A DNA stretch of 64,000 nucleotides from Vandammella animalimorsus (GTDB lineage: Bacteria > Pseudomonadota > Gammaproteobacteria > Burkholderiales > Burkholderiaceae_C), in the NCBI RefSeq assembly GCF_002285265.1, contig NZ_NSJB01000009.1:1-64000 (forward strand), written 5' to 3'. A program made the position numbers and the translations under genes. The notes under the pieces were generated by a model that made no database searches, was not told the origin of the DNA, and was given only the letters and a program-made list of their open reading frames with translations. The stretch's first letter is position 1. Every line of letters begins with the position of its first letter. This document shows positions 20,080 to 27,970 of the stretch, in pieces.

Positions 20080-20544
20080 ATGAATACACAAAACAAAACC
20101 CCAGTTCAAAATGCTGCCGACGAGGCAGAAGCAACCGTGCGCAAAGCAGCCTCCCAGAGCGTGCAGGCCATTGAAAAAGGCGTTGATAAGGCTGCAGACA
20201 CCGCGCAGGATCTGACCGACAAGGCCCTGGATAGCGTTGAGCGCGGTCTCAATCAAGCTCGCAAGGCCATCGATTCTGGCCTGGAGAAGGCCGAGCACTC
20301 CGTGCGCAGCCTGCATCAACGCTCCGACCCTGCCATTGACGCGCTGGCACACAAGGCACTGGACGTGGCCACGCAAAGCATCAACCTGGTCGCCGATACC
20401 AGCGAGCGCGCACGTCAACGCGTGCAAGAGCTCAGCGAAGCCACCAACCGCTATGTGGTTGAAAAGCCGGGCAAGTCGCTGCTCATGGCGGCCGCCACAG
20501 GCGCCATTCTGACTTTGCTGCTGACCGGTCGCCGCGGCCGCTGA
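20080..20544 (+). CDS. DUF883/ElaB-YqjD-like membrane-anchored protein
   Basis: 154 residues from the ATG at 20080, preceded by AAAAGGA. The long Ala/Glu/Lys/Asp-rich amphipathic helical region (about residues 10-125, e.g. ADEAEATVRKAASQSVQAIE) is followed by a single C-terminal membrane segment SLLMAAATGAILTLLLTG and an RRGR tail, the ElaB/YqjD plan. In E. coli such proteins are RpoS-dependent inner-membrane proteins, and YqjD binds ribosomes in stationary phase. Here the function is inferred from architecture. It lies 141 bases after the broken DUF1328 gene and 71 bases before the BON lipoprotein, so a stress-linked cluster is likely. Confidence 0.78.
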   Translation: MNTQNKTPVQNAADEAEATVRKAASQSVQAIEKGVDKAADTAQDLTDKALDSVERGLNQARKAIDSGLEKAEHSVRSLHQRSDPAIDALAHKALDVATQSINLVADTSERARQRVQELSEATNRYVVEKPGKSLLMAAATGAILTLLLTGRRGR

Positions 20545-20615
20545 ATCTGCGATTACAACCACGCGGGGGTTGCCATGCATCCCCGCCTTACTTCCACACA
20601 ATAGAGGAGAACCCC

Positions 20616-20942
20616 ATGACCGCTACACGACTGACTCAAGCCCTGGCTCTGGCTGCAGCACTGGGCATTGCCGCCGTCACAGCCACCGGCTGCGCCGTGG
20701 CCCGCGACCAGCAAACCGTTGGCGCCTACATCGACGATGCAGGCATCACCACAGCCGTCAAGGCCAAGCTGGCTGAGGATCCCACCACTTCTGCAGTGGC
20801 CATCAGCGTTGAAACCCTCAACGGCGAGGTGCAACTGTCGGGCTTTGCCAAGTCGCAGCACGAAAAAGACCAAGCTGGCCAGATCGCCGCTGGCGTCAAG
20901 CACGTGAAAAACGTCAAGAACATGATTGTCGTGCGTCCGTAA
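20616..20942 (+). CDS. BON-domain periplasmic lipoprotein
   Basis: 108 residues. The N-terminus has a lipoprotein signal with lipobox VTATGC (Cys at residue 26). The mature part is one BON domain (about residues 38-106), with DDAGITTAVKAKLAEDP, NGEVQLSGFAKSQ and VKNVKNMIVV matching OsmY-type BON repeats. BON domains bind membranes or envelope ligands and OsmY-like proteins respond to osmotic shock. Start: ATG at 20616 with AGAGGAGA upstream. A terminator follows at 21014. Single-BON lipoproteins of this size are common, so the exact role is unknown. Confidence 0.85.
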   Translation: MTATRLTQALALAAALGIAAVTATGCAVARDQQTVGAYIDDAGITTAVKAKLAEDPTTSAVAISVETLNGEVQLSGFAKSQHEKDQAGQIAAGVKHVKNVKNMIVVRP

Positions 20943-21013
20943 TGGCGCCTTGCCTGGCAGGAGCGGCGCACATCGCAGCAGCTTCTGCCCTGCCGGCATT
21001 GCAATTGCTTCAC

Positions 21014-21041
21014 AAGCCTGGCCCTTGCGCCAGGCTTTTTT
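21014..21041 (+). terminator. Rho-independent terminator after the BON lipoprotein gene
   Basis: AAGCCTGG, an 8-base loop, CCAGGC and a run of six T. It lies 71 bases after the BON stop and before the convergent Lrp-type gene. Confidence 0.88.
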
Positions 21042-21084
21042 CATGCCTGCGGCCAGCTGATGACTGTGGCCTGATGCCGCCCTT

Positions 21085-21510
21085 TCAGCGCTCGAATTTG
21101 GTGGAGAGGATGATGGCCGTGGTCGTGCGCTCCACGCCATCGAGCATGCCGATGCGGTCGGTCAGCTCATCCATGGCCTGCACCGTGGGGGCAACGGCCA
21201 GCGCGATCAGATCCGAGGCCCCGCTGACCGAATACAGCGCCCGCACTTCAGGCAGGCCATGCAAGGCCCTGGCCACGCTGGGCATTTGCCGCGGGGCCAG
21301 CTGGACCATGATGTGCGCGCGAATGTGGCCGCGCTCGCTCTCGTCGCTGACACGCACGGTATAGCCGGCAATCACGCCCTCACGCTGCAGGCGTTGCATG
21401 CGGCTTTGCACAGTGGTGCGCGGCAGCTTCAAGCGCCGCGCCAGCTCAGCGATCGAGGCGCGCGCGTTCTCGCGCAACAAATTCAGTAATTGCCCATCCT
21501 GCTCGTCCAT
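21085..21510 (-). CDS. Lrp/AsnC family transcriptional regulator
   Basis: 141 residues (MDEQDGQLLNLLRENARASI). The winged helix-turn-helix occupies about residues 1-60 (SIAELARRLKLPRTTVQSRM), followed by the effector-binding RAM domain (about 65-141) with VRALYSVSGASDLIALA. Such regulators sense amino acids and usually control the gene next door. The gene diverges from the class III aminotransferase with 175 bases between the starts, holding an AT-rich palindrome that suits an Lrp operator. By family rule it probably controls both itself and the aminotransferase; the effector is unknown, an amino acid substrate of the aminotransferase being the natural guess. Confidence 0.9.
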   Translation of the reverse strand: MDEQDGQLLNLLRENARASIAELARRLKLPRTTVQSRMQRLQREGVIAGYTVRVSDESERGHIRAHIMVQLAPRQMPSVARALHGLPEVRALYSVSGASDLIALAVAPTVQAMDELTDRIGMLDGVERTTTAIILSTKFER

Positions 21511-21546
21511 GGCTTGCCCCGATCATTTCGACATCAAAATCTCGTT

Positions 21547-21583
21547 ATTCTGACGAAAAATCCATATTTTTCGTCGTAAGAAT
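21547..21583. promoter_or_regulatory. AT-rich palindrome, probable Lrp-type operator
   Basis: GACGAAAAA (21552-21560), a 6-base spacer and TTTTTCGTC (21567-21575) form a perfect 9-bp inverted repeat, extended imperfectly by ATTCT...AGAAT. A further CGTCGT...ACGACG pair follows to about 21596. It sits midway between the divergent regulator and aminotransferase starts, where Lrp/AsnC proteins usually bind. Confidence 0.65.
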
Positions 21584-21685
21584 GGGTTGAAAACGACGAT
21601 TTGATTTGGAAAATGTCAGGCAGACAAACGCACGCCCAAGCTACGGCCTGTGCGACGCCCCCATCGACTTTGCGAGGAGCACGCC

Positions 21686-23224
21686 ATGACGACCCTACTG
21701 CACACCCTGGCGCCGCTGCGCGCCCATGGCCTGGCCAGTACCATGGGCCTGCCCGATGACTGCATCGAGCGCATGGCCGCCAACCATCCCGAGCTGACCG
21801 AGGCCATCGCCGAGGCCGCATCTGCCTATGCCCACATCGCGGCAGAGTTTCCAGAGCTGCTGCAGCTCGACGAGGCCGAGCAGCTGCGCCGCATCCAGGC
21901 CGGCTTCCTCAACTTTTATGCAGGCGATGCCGTCAACCCCTACGTGGCCATTGCCGCGCGCGGGCCCTGGCTGGTCACGCTCAAGGGCGCCGTGCTGCTG
22001 GACTGCGGCGGCTACGGCATGCTGGGCCTGGGCCACAGCCCGCAGGGCGTGCTGGACGCCATGGCCCGGCCCCAGGTCATGGCCAACATCATGACGCCCA
22101 GCCTGAGTCAATTGCGCTTCGTGCGCGCCATGCGCCGCGAAGTGGGCCAGCGCGCCGGGGCCTGCCCCTACAGCCATTTCATGTGCCTGAATTCGGGCTC
22201 CGAGGCTGTGTCGCTGGCCTCGCGCATCGTCGACATCAACGCCAAGCGCCAGACAGACCCAGGGGCGCGCCATGCTGGCAAGACCATCAAGCGCCTGGTG
22301 GTCAAGGGCGCCTTCCACGGTCGCACCGAGCGGCCTGCGCTGTATTCCGACTCCAGCCGCCAAGCCTACATCCAGCATCTGGCCAGCTACCGTGGCGAAG
22401 ACTCGGTGCTGACCGTAGCGCCTTACGACCTGGCCGCCCTGGAGGCCGTCTTCGCCCAGGCAGAGGCCCAGGGCTGGTTCATCGAGGCCATGTTCATGGA
22501 GCCCGTGATGGGCGAAGGCAACCCCGGCCGCGCCGTGCCGCGCGCCTTCTACGACCGGGCGCGCGCGCTGACCGCAGCGCACGGCGCGCTCTTGCTGGTG
22601 GACTCCATCCAGGCCGGGCTGCGCGCCACGGGCTATCTCTCGCTGATCGACTACCCGGGCTTCGAAGGCATTGCGCCGCCGGACATGGAGGCCTACTCCA
22701 AGGCCCTGAACGCCGGCCAGTACCCGCTGTCGGTGCTGGCCGTGGGCGAGCAGGCCGCCGCCATCTACCAGCGCGGCCTGTATGGCAACACCATGACGGC
22801 CAATCCGCGCGCGCTGGAGGTGGCCTGCGCCGTGCTACAGGCCATGACGCCGGCGCTGCGCGAGAACATCCGCCGCCGTGGCAGCCAGGCCGTAGCCCGC
22901 CTGCAGGCCCTGCAGGCCGAGCTGGGCGGGGCCATCACCCAGGTGCAGGGCACGGGCTTGCTGTTCTCCTGCGAGCTCGCGCCCGAGTTCAAAAGCTACG
23001 GCCAGGGCAGCATCGAGCAGTGGCTGCGCCAGCATGGCCTGGGCGTGATTCACGGCGGCGAAAACGCCCTGCGCTTCACGCCGCACTTCGGGCTCGATGA
23101 GCAAGAGCTTGAGCTGCTGCTGCAGCTGGTGCGGCGCGCGCTGCAGGAGGGCCCGCGCATTGCACCTGCGCGCGCCAGCGCCAGCCGCATGACGCCGCAG
23201 GATCGGGCCGTCGCCATGGCTTGA
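21686..23224 (+). CDS. Class III PLP-dependent aminotransferase
   Basis: 512 residues from the ATG at 21686 (GAGGAG upstream). Fold-type I signatures: DCGGYGMLGLGHSPQ (substrate entrance), MCLNSGSEAVSLASRI (phosphate-binding turn), KGAFHGRTERP, LLLVDSIQAGLRATG (the Asp that pairs with the PLP pyridine) and YSKALNAGQYPLSV with the PLP lysine (Lys in YSKAL). It moves an amino group to 2-oxoglutarate or pyruvate. The acceptor lysine segment and length (longer than the usual 430-460) recall lysine- or omega-amino-acid-type enzymes, but the substrate cannot be read off. The Lrp-type regulator upstream and FAD amino-acid oxidoreductase downstream (convergent) support amino acid catabolism. Confidence 0.85.
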   Translation: MTTLLHTLAPLRAHGLASTMGLPDDCIERMAANHPELTEAIAEAASAYAHIAAEFPELLQLDEAEQLRRIQAGFLNFYAGDAVNPYVAIAARGPWLVTLKGAVLLDCGGYGMLGLGHSPQGVLDAMARPQVMANIMTPSLSQLRFVRAMRREVGQRAGACPYSHFMCLNSGSEAVSLASRIVDINAKRQTDPGARHAGKTIKRLVVKGAFHGRTERPALYSDSSRQAYIQHLASYRGEDSVLTVAPYDLAALEAVFAQAEAQGWFIEAMFMEPVMGEGNPGRAVPRAFYDRARALTAAHGALLLVDSIQAGLRATGYLSLIDYPGFEGIAPPDMEAYSKALNAGQYPLSVLAVGEQAAAIYQRGLYGNTMTANPRALEVACAVLQAMTPALRENIRRRGSQAVARLQALQAELGGAITQVQGTGLLFSCELAPEFKSYGQGSIEQWLRQHGLGVIHGGENALRFTPHFGLDEQELELLLQLVRRALQEGPRIAPARASASRMTPQDRAVAMA

Positions 23225-23296
23225 AAAGCAAGGCATGGATGCCGGTCTGCACCGGTCTGAGGGGAATAAGCGCTGTGCCTTGCCGCAGCGCGGCCA

Positions 23297-24535
23297 TCAG
23301 CCGCGAAAACGCTGTGGGCTGTAGGGGGCCGGATCGACCAGCGGAGTTTCGCCGTGCATCAGCTGCGCCAGCAGCTGGGCAGTGACCGGGCCCAGCGTAA
23401 AACCCTGGTGCGCATGGCCGAAGTGGAACCACAGCCCCGGATGGCGCGGCGCAGCGCCAACAAGGGGCTTCATGTCTGCCGTGCAGGGGCGCGAGCCCAG
23501 CCAGGGCTGGGCCTCCACGGGCTCACCCAACTCCACGACGCGGCGCGCGACCTGCTCGGCCTTGAGCAGTTGCACCGGCGTGGCCGGGGAGTCAAGCCGC
23601 GCAAACTCGGCCCCCGTGGTCAGGCGCAGGCCCTGCTGCATGGGCACCAGCATGTAGCCGTGGTCGGCGTCCAGCACCGGGCGCTGCAGGGCCTGGCTGC
23701 GGTAGTGGCGGTGGTAGCCGCGCTTGATGAACAGCGGCAGGCGGTAGCCCAGCCGCCGCGTCAGCGGCTCGGCCCAGGGGCCCAGCGCGATCACGGCCTG
23801 CTGCGCGTCGATGCGCCCTTGCGCCGTCTGCACCGCCCAACCTGCGCCCTGCGGCTGCAGGCTGGCGGCGTCGCCCTGCAGGATGCGCCCGCCCAGGCGC
23901 TCGAAATACTGCGCATAGCGCTGCACCAGCGCCCCGGGGTCGCGCACGGCCCAGGGCTGCGTCCAGTGCAGGCCGCCGGCAAAGCCGCCTTGCAGCCCAG
24001 GCTCCAGCGCCTGCAGCGCGGCGCGGTCCAGCGGGGTGGATTGCACGCCCCAGTCGCGCTCGAGCTGGCGGGCATGGGCCTGCAGCAGCGCCAGCGCCCG
24101 CTCGTCGCGCAGCGCCTTGATCCAACCGCTTTGCTGCACCAGCTCCTGGCCGCCGGCCTCGGCCAGCAGCGCGGCGTGCTCGTGCAGCGCGTGTTCGATC
24201 AAGCGGGCAAAGTCGCGCACGATGGCGCCATAGCGCTGCGGCGTGGAGTTGCGCCAGTACTGCGCCAGCCGCCCTGCCAGGCCAGGCAGGGCCGCCCAGT
24301 CGTAGCGCACATCAATGCCGCGCTGCAGCGCGGCCCGGGCGATGGGCAGCAGGCCTTGCGGAAAGCCATAGGGCTCGACCGCCTCGCGCTGGATCAGACC
24401 GGCATTGCCGTAGGAGGTCTCGCGCCCAGGCTGCTGGCGGTCAAGCAGCACGACCGCATCGCCGCGCCGCGCCAGTTGCACGGCGGTGCAGACCCCGACC
24501 ATGCCCGCGCCCAATACGATGACGCTGTTGCCCAC
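23297..24535 (-). CDS. FAD-dependent amino acid oxidoreductase (DadA-like)
   Basis: 412 residues if started at the GTG at 24535, which has AGGAGG exactly 5 bases upstream; a GTG two codons earlier overlaps that site. The Rossmann FAD-binding motif VIVLGAGMVGVCTAVQLARR starts near residue 5, followed by DRQQPGRETSYGNAGLIQ typical of the DAO/DadA group. The C-terminal WLGSRPCTADMKPLVGAAP and HFGHAHQGFTLGP form the second FAD-contact region. Such enzymes oxidise D-amino acids or other secondary amines to oxo-acids and pass electrons to the respiratory chain. The true substrate is unknown. It converges on the aminotransferase (72-base gap) and is followed upstream by the SDR gene 62 bases away on the same strand. 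Confidence 0.85.
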   Translation of the reverse strand: MGNSVIVLGAGMVGVCTAVQLARRGDAVVLLDRQQPGRETSYGNAGLIQREAVEPYGFPQGLLPIARAALQRGIDVRYDWAALPGLAGRLAQYWRNSTPQRYGAIVRDFARLIEHALHEHAALLAEAGGQELVQQSGWIKALRDERALALLQAHARQLERDWGVQSTPLDRAALQALEPGLQGGFAGGLHWTQPWAVRDPGALVQRYAQYFERLGGRILQGDAASLQPQGAGWAVQTAQGRIDAQQAVIALGPWAEPLTRRLGYRLPLFIKRGYHRHYRSQALQRPVLDADHGYMLVPMQQGLRLTTGAEFARLDSPATPVQLLKAEQVARRVVELGEPVEAQPWLGSRPCTADMKPLVGAAPRHPGLWFHFGHAHQGFTLGPVTAQLLAQLMHGETPLVDPAPYSPQRFRG

Positions 24536-24597
24536 TTGCACCTCCTTGTTGCTCTGCCCTGCCGGTGCGCCGCTGCGGCATCAAAGCACGGCAACGA

Positions 24598-25425
24598 TCA
24601 CTGCGGCTTCTTGCGCGGCTTGCGGCCGCGCCCGGCCAAAGCATAGTCGAAGACGGCATCGGGCAGGCGGCGCAGCAGCCGCGCCACCCAGCCCATTTGC
24701 CAGGGGATGACGACCGAGCTTTGCTGCCGTTCAATCGCCTCATAGGCGCGGGCGGCGAAGTCGGGCGCGCTCATCAGAAACGGCATCGAAAACGGGTTGC
24801 CCGCCGTCATGGCCGTGTCGATGAAGCCCGGGCTGATGGTCACCACGCGCACGCCGCTGCCGCGCAGATCGCCGCGCAGGCTCTCGCAGTAGGCGATCAC
24901 GCCGGCCTTGCTGGCGCTGTAGCCCGCGTGGCCGGGCAGGCCGCGCACGCCAGCCACGCTGGCAATGCCCACCAGCGTGCCGCTGCGGCGCTGGCGCATG
25001 GGCGTGATGAAGGGAATGAAGGTTGCGGCCAGGCCGCGGTTGTTGGTCTCCCAGATGGCCTGCATGTGCGCCAGGTCGTCCCAATCGGCGGTGTCGATGC
25101 CGTGGCTGATGCCGGCGCTGGCGATGACCACGTCGGGCAGGCCCTGCTGCTGCAGGCATTGCTGCGCGGCGGCGCGGATTTGCTCGGGCACGGACACATC
25201 GGCCGCATACAGCGCGCAATCGGCCTCGGGCAGTTGCAGGCGCGCGCGCCATTGCTGCATCAGCTCCAGCCGCCGCGCCACCAGGGCCAGCCGCCAGCCG
25301 CGGCGCGCATAGTGCTCGGCCAGGGCCTGGCCCAGGCCGCTGGAGGCGCCGGTGATGAAGGCCAGCCGCGCTGGCTGCGTGGCCACGGCCTTGCTGGCAG
25401 TTGAAGGGGATTGGGCGTGTGTCAT
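24598..25425 (-). CDS. Short-chain dehydrogenase/reductase
   Basis: 275 residues from the ATG at 25425 (AGGAA nine bases upstream); a TTG six codons earlier is less likely. Classical SDR features are present: NAD(P) motif FITGASSGLGQALAEHYARR near residue 25, the NxxG-type VIASAGISHG, a Ser before YSASKAG (catalytic Tyr-Lys), and VTISPGFIDTAMT after it. The C-terminus ends with a hydrophobic, basic stretch (WVARLLRRLPDAVFDYALAG, then RGRKPRKK), suggesting membrane association as in many DltE/YqjQ-like SDRs. Substrate unknown. It lies directly after lptC on the same strand (90-base gap), where lptA and lptB would be expected in related genomes. Confidence 0.85.
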   Translation of the reverse strand: MTHAQSPSTASKAVATQPARLAFITGASSGLGQALAEHYARRGWRLALVARRLELMQQWRARLQLPEADCALYAADVSVPEQIRAAAQQCLQQQGLPDVVIASAGISHGIDTADWDDLAHMQAIWETNNRGLAATFIPFITPMRQRRSGTLVGIASVAGVRGLPGHAGYSASKAGVIAYCESLRGDLRGSGVRVVTISPGFIDTAMTAGNPFSMPFLMSAPDFAARAYEAIERQQSSVVIPWQMGWVARLLRRLPDAVFDYALAGRGRKPRKKPQ

Positions 25426-25515
25426 GAACAAGATTCCTGCCAATGCGGTGGTGGTGGTGGCGGCGGCAGAAGCTGCGCGCGATCTCTGTGCCGACCCTCC
25501 AGATCGCTCTCAGCC

Positions 25516-26160
25516 TCAAGGGCGCGCCCGCGCCGTCGTCTCGGGCTGCAGCACGCCGCGCACACGGCCTTGCAGTTCGGTGATGCGCTGTTTTCTGTCG
25601 TAGTCCAGGCGCTCGCCGCTGAGGCGGTCCTGGCCGCGCAGCAGCAGCACCGGCTGCGTGCTGCGCACGCGCTGCGCGTCGGGCCAGAGCTGCAGCTCCT
25701 CGCCGCGGAACTCCATGCGCGGGCTGCTGGCGCTGGCGTGCTGCACGACCACGGCATTGCCCTGCAGGCGCACGTGCAACTGCTGCTGGTCGCGTGTGTG
25801 GGTGCTGGTGCCGGTATCGGCGGTGGCCGTGACGATATCGCCCGCCTCGGTCACGGCCCGCAGGCGCAGCGCATCGACCTGCAATGTGTCGTCATTCGGG
25901 TAGTGGCGCCCCTGCTGGCCAAAAAGCTCCAGCGTCAGCTGCCCATCGGGCGTGTAGTTGCGCACGACGAAGTCGCGCATCTGGTAGTCGGGCTCATCCT
26001 GCGGCAGCGCCACGGCCTCGAACACTTCGGGCTGCGGCGCGTTGCGCACCAGCCAGTAGCTGCCCAGGGCCAGCAGGCCCATGGCCAGCATGGGGCTGTA
26101 GATGGAGAGCTTGTCGAGCCGGTAACGCAGGCTGCGCTTGGCTTTGTGCTGTTGGGGCAT
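25516..26160 (-). CDS. lptC: LPS export system protein LptC
   Basis: 214 residues. An N-terminal membrane anchor (SPMLAMGLLALGSYWLV, about residues 22-38) is followed by a periplasmic beta-jellyroll domain with DEPDYQMRDFVVRNYTPDGQ, LFGQQGRHYPNDDTLQVDAL and EFRGEELQLWPDAQRVRS, the standard LptC layout. LptC accepts LPS from the LptBFG extractor and hands it to the periplasmic LptA bridge. It follows kdsC by 42 bases, so kdsD-kdsC-lptC form one unit linking Kdo synthesis to LPS export. lptA and lptB do not follow; an SDR gene does. Confidence 0.9.
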   Translation of the reverse strand: MPQQHKAKRSLRYRLDKLSIYSPMLAMGLLALGSYWLVRNAPQPEVFEAVALPQDEPDYQMRDFVVRNYTPDGQLTLELFGQQGRHYPNDDTLQVDALRLRAVTEAGDIVTATADTGTSTHTRDQQQLHVRLQGNAVVVQHASASSPRMEFRGEELQLWPDAQRVRSTQPVLLLRGQDRLSGERLDYDRKQRITELQGRVRGVLQPETTARARP

Positions 26161-26202
26161 GGCGGTGTTCTCGCTGGGCTGGGGTGCTGCGGGCGGCCCG
26201 GC

Positions 26203-26766
26203 TCAGGCCGGCTTGCCCATGGCCTGCTGCAGCAGCGCGCCGTAGTGGCCGCCGGCCATCAGCAGCAGGTCGCACAGCTCGCGCACCGCGCCCTGCCCGC
26301 CCGGCGCCTGGGTGATGTGGTGGGCCAGAGCCTTGGCTTCTTCGTGCGCGCCCGGGGGGGCGCAGGCCAGGGCGCAGCGGCTGAGCACAGGCAGATCGGG
26401 CCAGTCATCGCCCATGGCTGCGGCCTGCGCCCAGCCCAGGCCCAGGCTGTGCAGCAGCTGCTCGGCCGCGGGCAGCTTGTGCTCGGTGCCGTACACCGCG
26501 TGGCGCACCCCCAGCGCCTGCAGCCGCAGGCGCAGCGCGGCGCTGTCGCGGCCAGTGATGACGGCCACCTCGATGCCCGCCTGGGCCAGCAGCTTGATGC
26601 CGTGGCCGTCCAGGGTGTGAAAGCGCTTGAGCTGTTCGCCCTCGGGGCCGTAGTACAGCCCGCCGTCGGTGAGCACGCCATCGACGTCGAGAAACAGCAG
26701 GCGCACCGGCTCGGCCTGCACCAGCAGGCTGTGCGCAAAACGCGGTGCAATGGCAATGGCAGGCAT
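26203..26766 (-). CDS. kdsC: 3-deoxy-D-manno-octulosonate 8-phosphate phosphatase
   Basis: 187 residues from the ATG at 26766 (GGAG six bases upstream); a GTG five codons earlier lacks a ribosome site. A HAD-family phosphatase of the small, capless C0 type: motif I FLDVDGVLTDGG (nucleophile Asp27, acid Asp29), motif II VITGRDSAALR, and motif III/IV KLPAAEQLL with AAAMGDDWPDLPVL. It removes phosphate from Kdo-8-P to give Kdo for the LPS inner core. It sits 51 bases after kdsD and 42 before lptC. The enzyme is normally a tetramer; nothing odd is seen. Confidence 0.93.
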   Translation of the reverse strand: MPAIAIAPRFAHSLLVQAEPVRLLFLDVDGVLTDGGLYYGPEGEQLKRFHTLDGHGIKLLAQAGIEVAVITGRDSAALRLRLQALGVRHAVYGTEHKLPAAEQLLHSLGLGWAQAAAMGDDWPDLPVLSRCALACAPPGAHEEAKALAHHITQAPGGQGAVRELCDLLLMAGGHYGALLQQAMGKPA

Positions 26767-26817
26767 GGCAGCTCCATTCACAACAGGGTCTGCGCCACGG
26801 GGCGCAGACGGGCAATC

Positions 26818-27870
26818 TCAAATGACCTTGGCGCGCATCAGGTCGCCCACGTGCAGGACGCCGATGAGCATGCCGGCCTCGTCCACCACCAGCAAGCTGG
26901 TGATGCGGTGTTCCTCCATCATCTGCGCCGCCTGGGCGGCCAGGGCCTGGGGGCCGATGCTGCGCGGGCGCGCGTGCATTAGCTGTGCGGCGGTGCTGGC
27001 GCGCAAGTCCAGCCCGGCCTCGATGTGGCGGCGCAGGTCGCCGTCGGTGTAAATGCCCAGCACCTGGCCCGGCGCGGCCTGGCCGTCGCAGCCCTCACTG
27101 CCATCGCTGCCATCGGCAACCACGGCGGTCATGCCCAGGCCCTTGGCGGAGATTTCGTGCACCAGCTCGGCAAAGCCGGCCTGCGCGCCAACGCGCGGCA
27201 CGGCCGCGCCGCTGCGCATCACGTCGCGCACGCGCGTGAGCAGGCGCCGCCCCAGCGCGCCGCCCGGGTGCGAGCGGGCGAAGTCCTCGGCGCGAAAGCC
27301 GCGCGCGTCGAGCACGGCCACGGCCAGCGCATCGCCCAGGGCCAGCTGCACGGTGGTGCTGGCCGTGGGCGCGAGGTTGAGCGGATCGGCCTCTTGCGCC
27401 ACCTGGGTGTCGAGCACCACGTCGGCGTGCCGGCCCAGGGCCGATTGCGGGCGACCCGTCATGGCGATGACGCGCGCGCCCAGACGGCGGATGACAGGCA
27501 GGATGTTGACCAGCTCCTCGCTCTCGCCGCTGTTGGACAGGGCCAGCACCACATCGGCGGCCGTCACCATGCCCAGGTCGCCGTGGCTGGCTTCGGCCGG
27601 ATGCAGGAAGAACGCCGGCGTGCCGGTGGAGGCCAGCGTGGCGGCGATCTTGCGGCCCACGTGGCCGCTTTTGCCCATGCCGGTGACGATCACCCGCGCC
27701 GGGCTTTGCAAGATGGTCTGCACGGCCTGCGCAAAGGCCTGGCCCAAGCGGGCGTGCAGGGCCTGCAGCTGCTCGATTTCGATCTGCACCGCCTGGCGGC
27801 CCATGTGCAGGGCGCGCTGGGCATCGAAGGGCTGGGGCGCAGCGGCACGGGCGGGTTCAGGCAGGCTCAT
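26818..27870 (-). CDS. kdsD: D-arabinose-5-phosphate isomerase KdsD
   Basis: 350 residues from the ATG at 27870. An N-terminal SIS domain (about residues 40-190) with VIVTGMGKSGHVGRKIAATL, the family ASTGTPAFFLHPAEASHGDLG and LALSNSGESEEL is followed by two CBS domains (about 205-350) ending in LIGVLHVGDLMRAKVI. The enzyme interconverts ribulose 5-phosphate and arabinose 5-phosphate, the first step toward Kdo. The first CBS domain has a low-complexity insert GSDGSEGCDG. It heads the kdsD-kdsC-lptC group and follows pgi by 100 bases, so these sugar-phosphate genes may share transcripts. Confidence 0.93.
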   Translation of the reverse strand: MSLPEPARAAAPQPFDAQRALHMGRQAVQIEIEQLQALHARLGQAFAQAVQTILQSPARVIVTGMGKSGHVGRKIAATLASTGTPAFFLHPAEASHGDLGMVTAADVVLALSNSGESEELVNILPVIRRLGARVIAMTGRPQSALGRHADVVLDTQVAQEADPLNLAPTASTTVQLALGDALAVAVLDARGFRAEDFARSHPGGALGRRLLTRVRDVMRSGAAVPRVGAQAGFAELVHEISAKGLGMTAVVADGSDGSEGCDGQAAPGQVLGIYTDGDLRRHIEAGLDLRASTAAQLMHARPRSIGPQALAAQAAQMMEEHRITSLLVVDEAGMLIGVLHVGDLMRAKVI

Positions 27871-27970
27871 GGTCACGTCCAGGAAATTTCAGAATGGCGA
27901 TGGAACACACTGGGGATGGTCTGCGCGCGCGGCCCGCGCGGCGCTTTGGGTTCAGGCTTTGCACAGGCAC

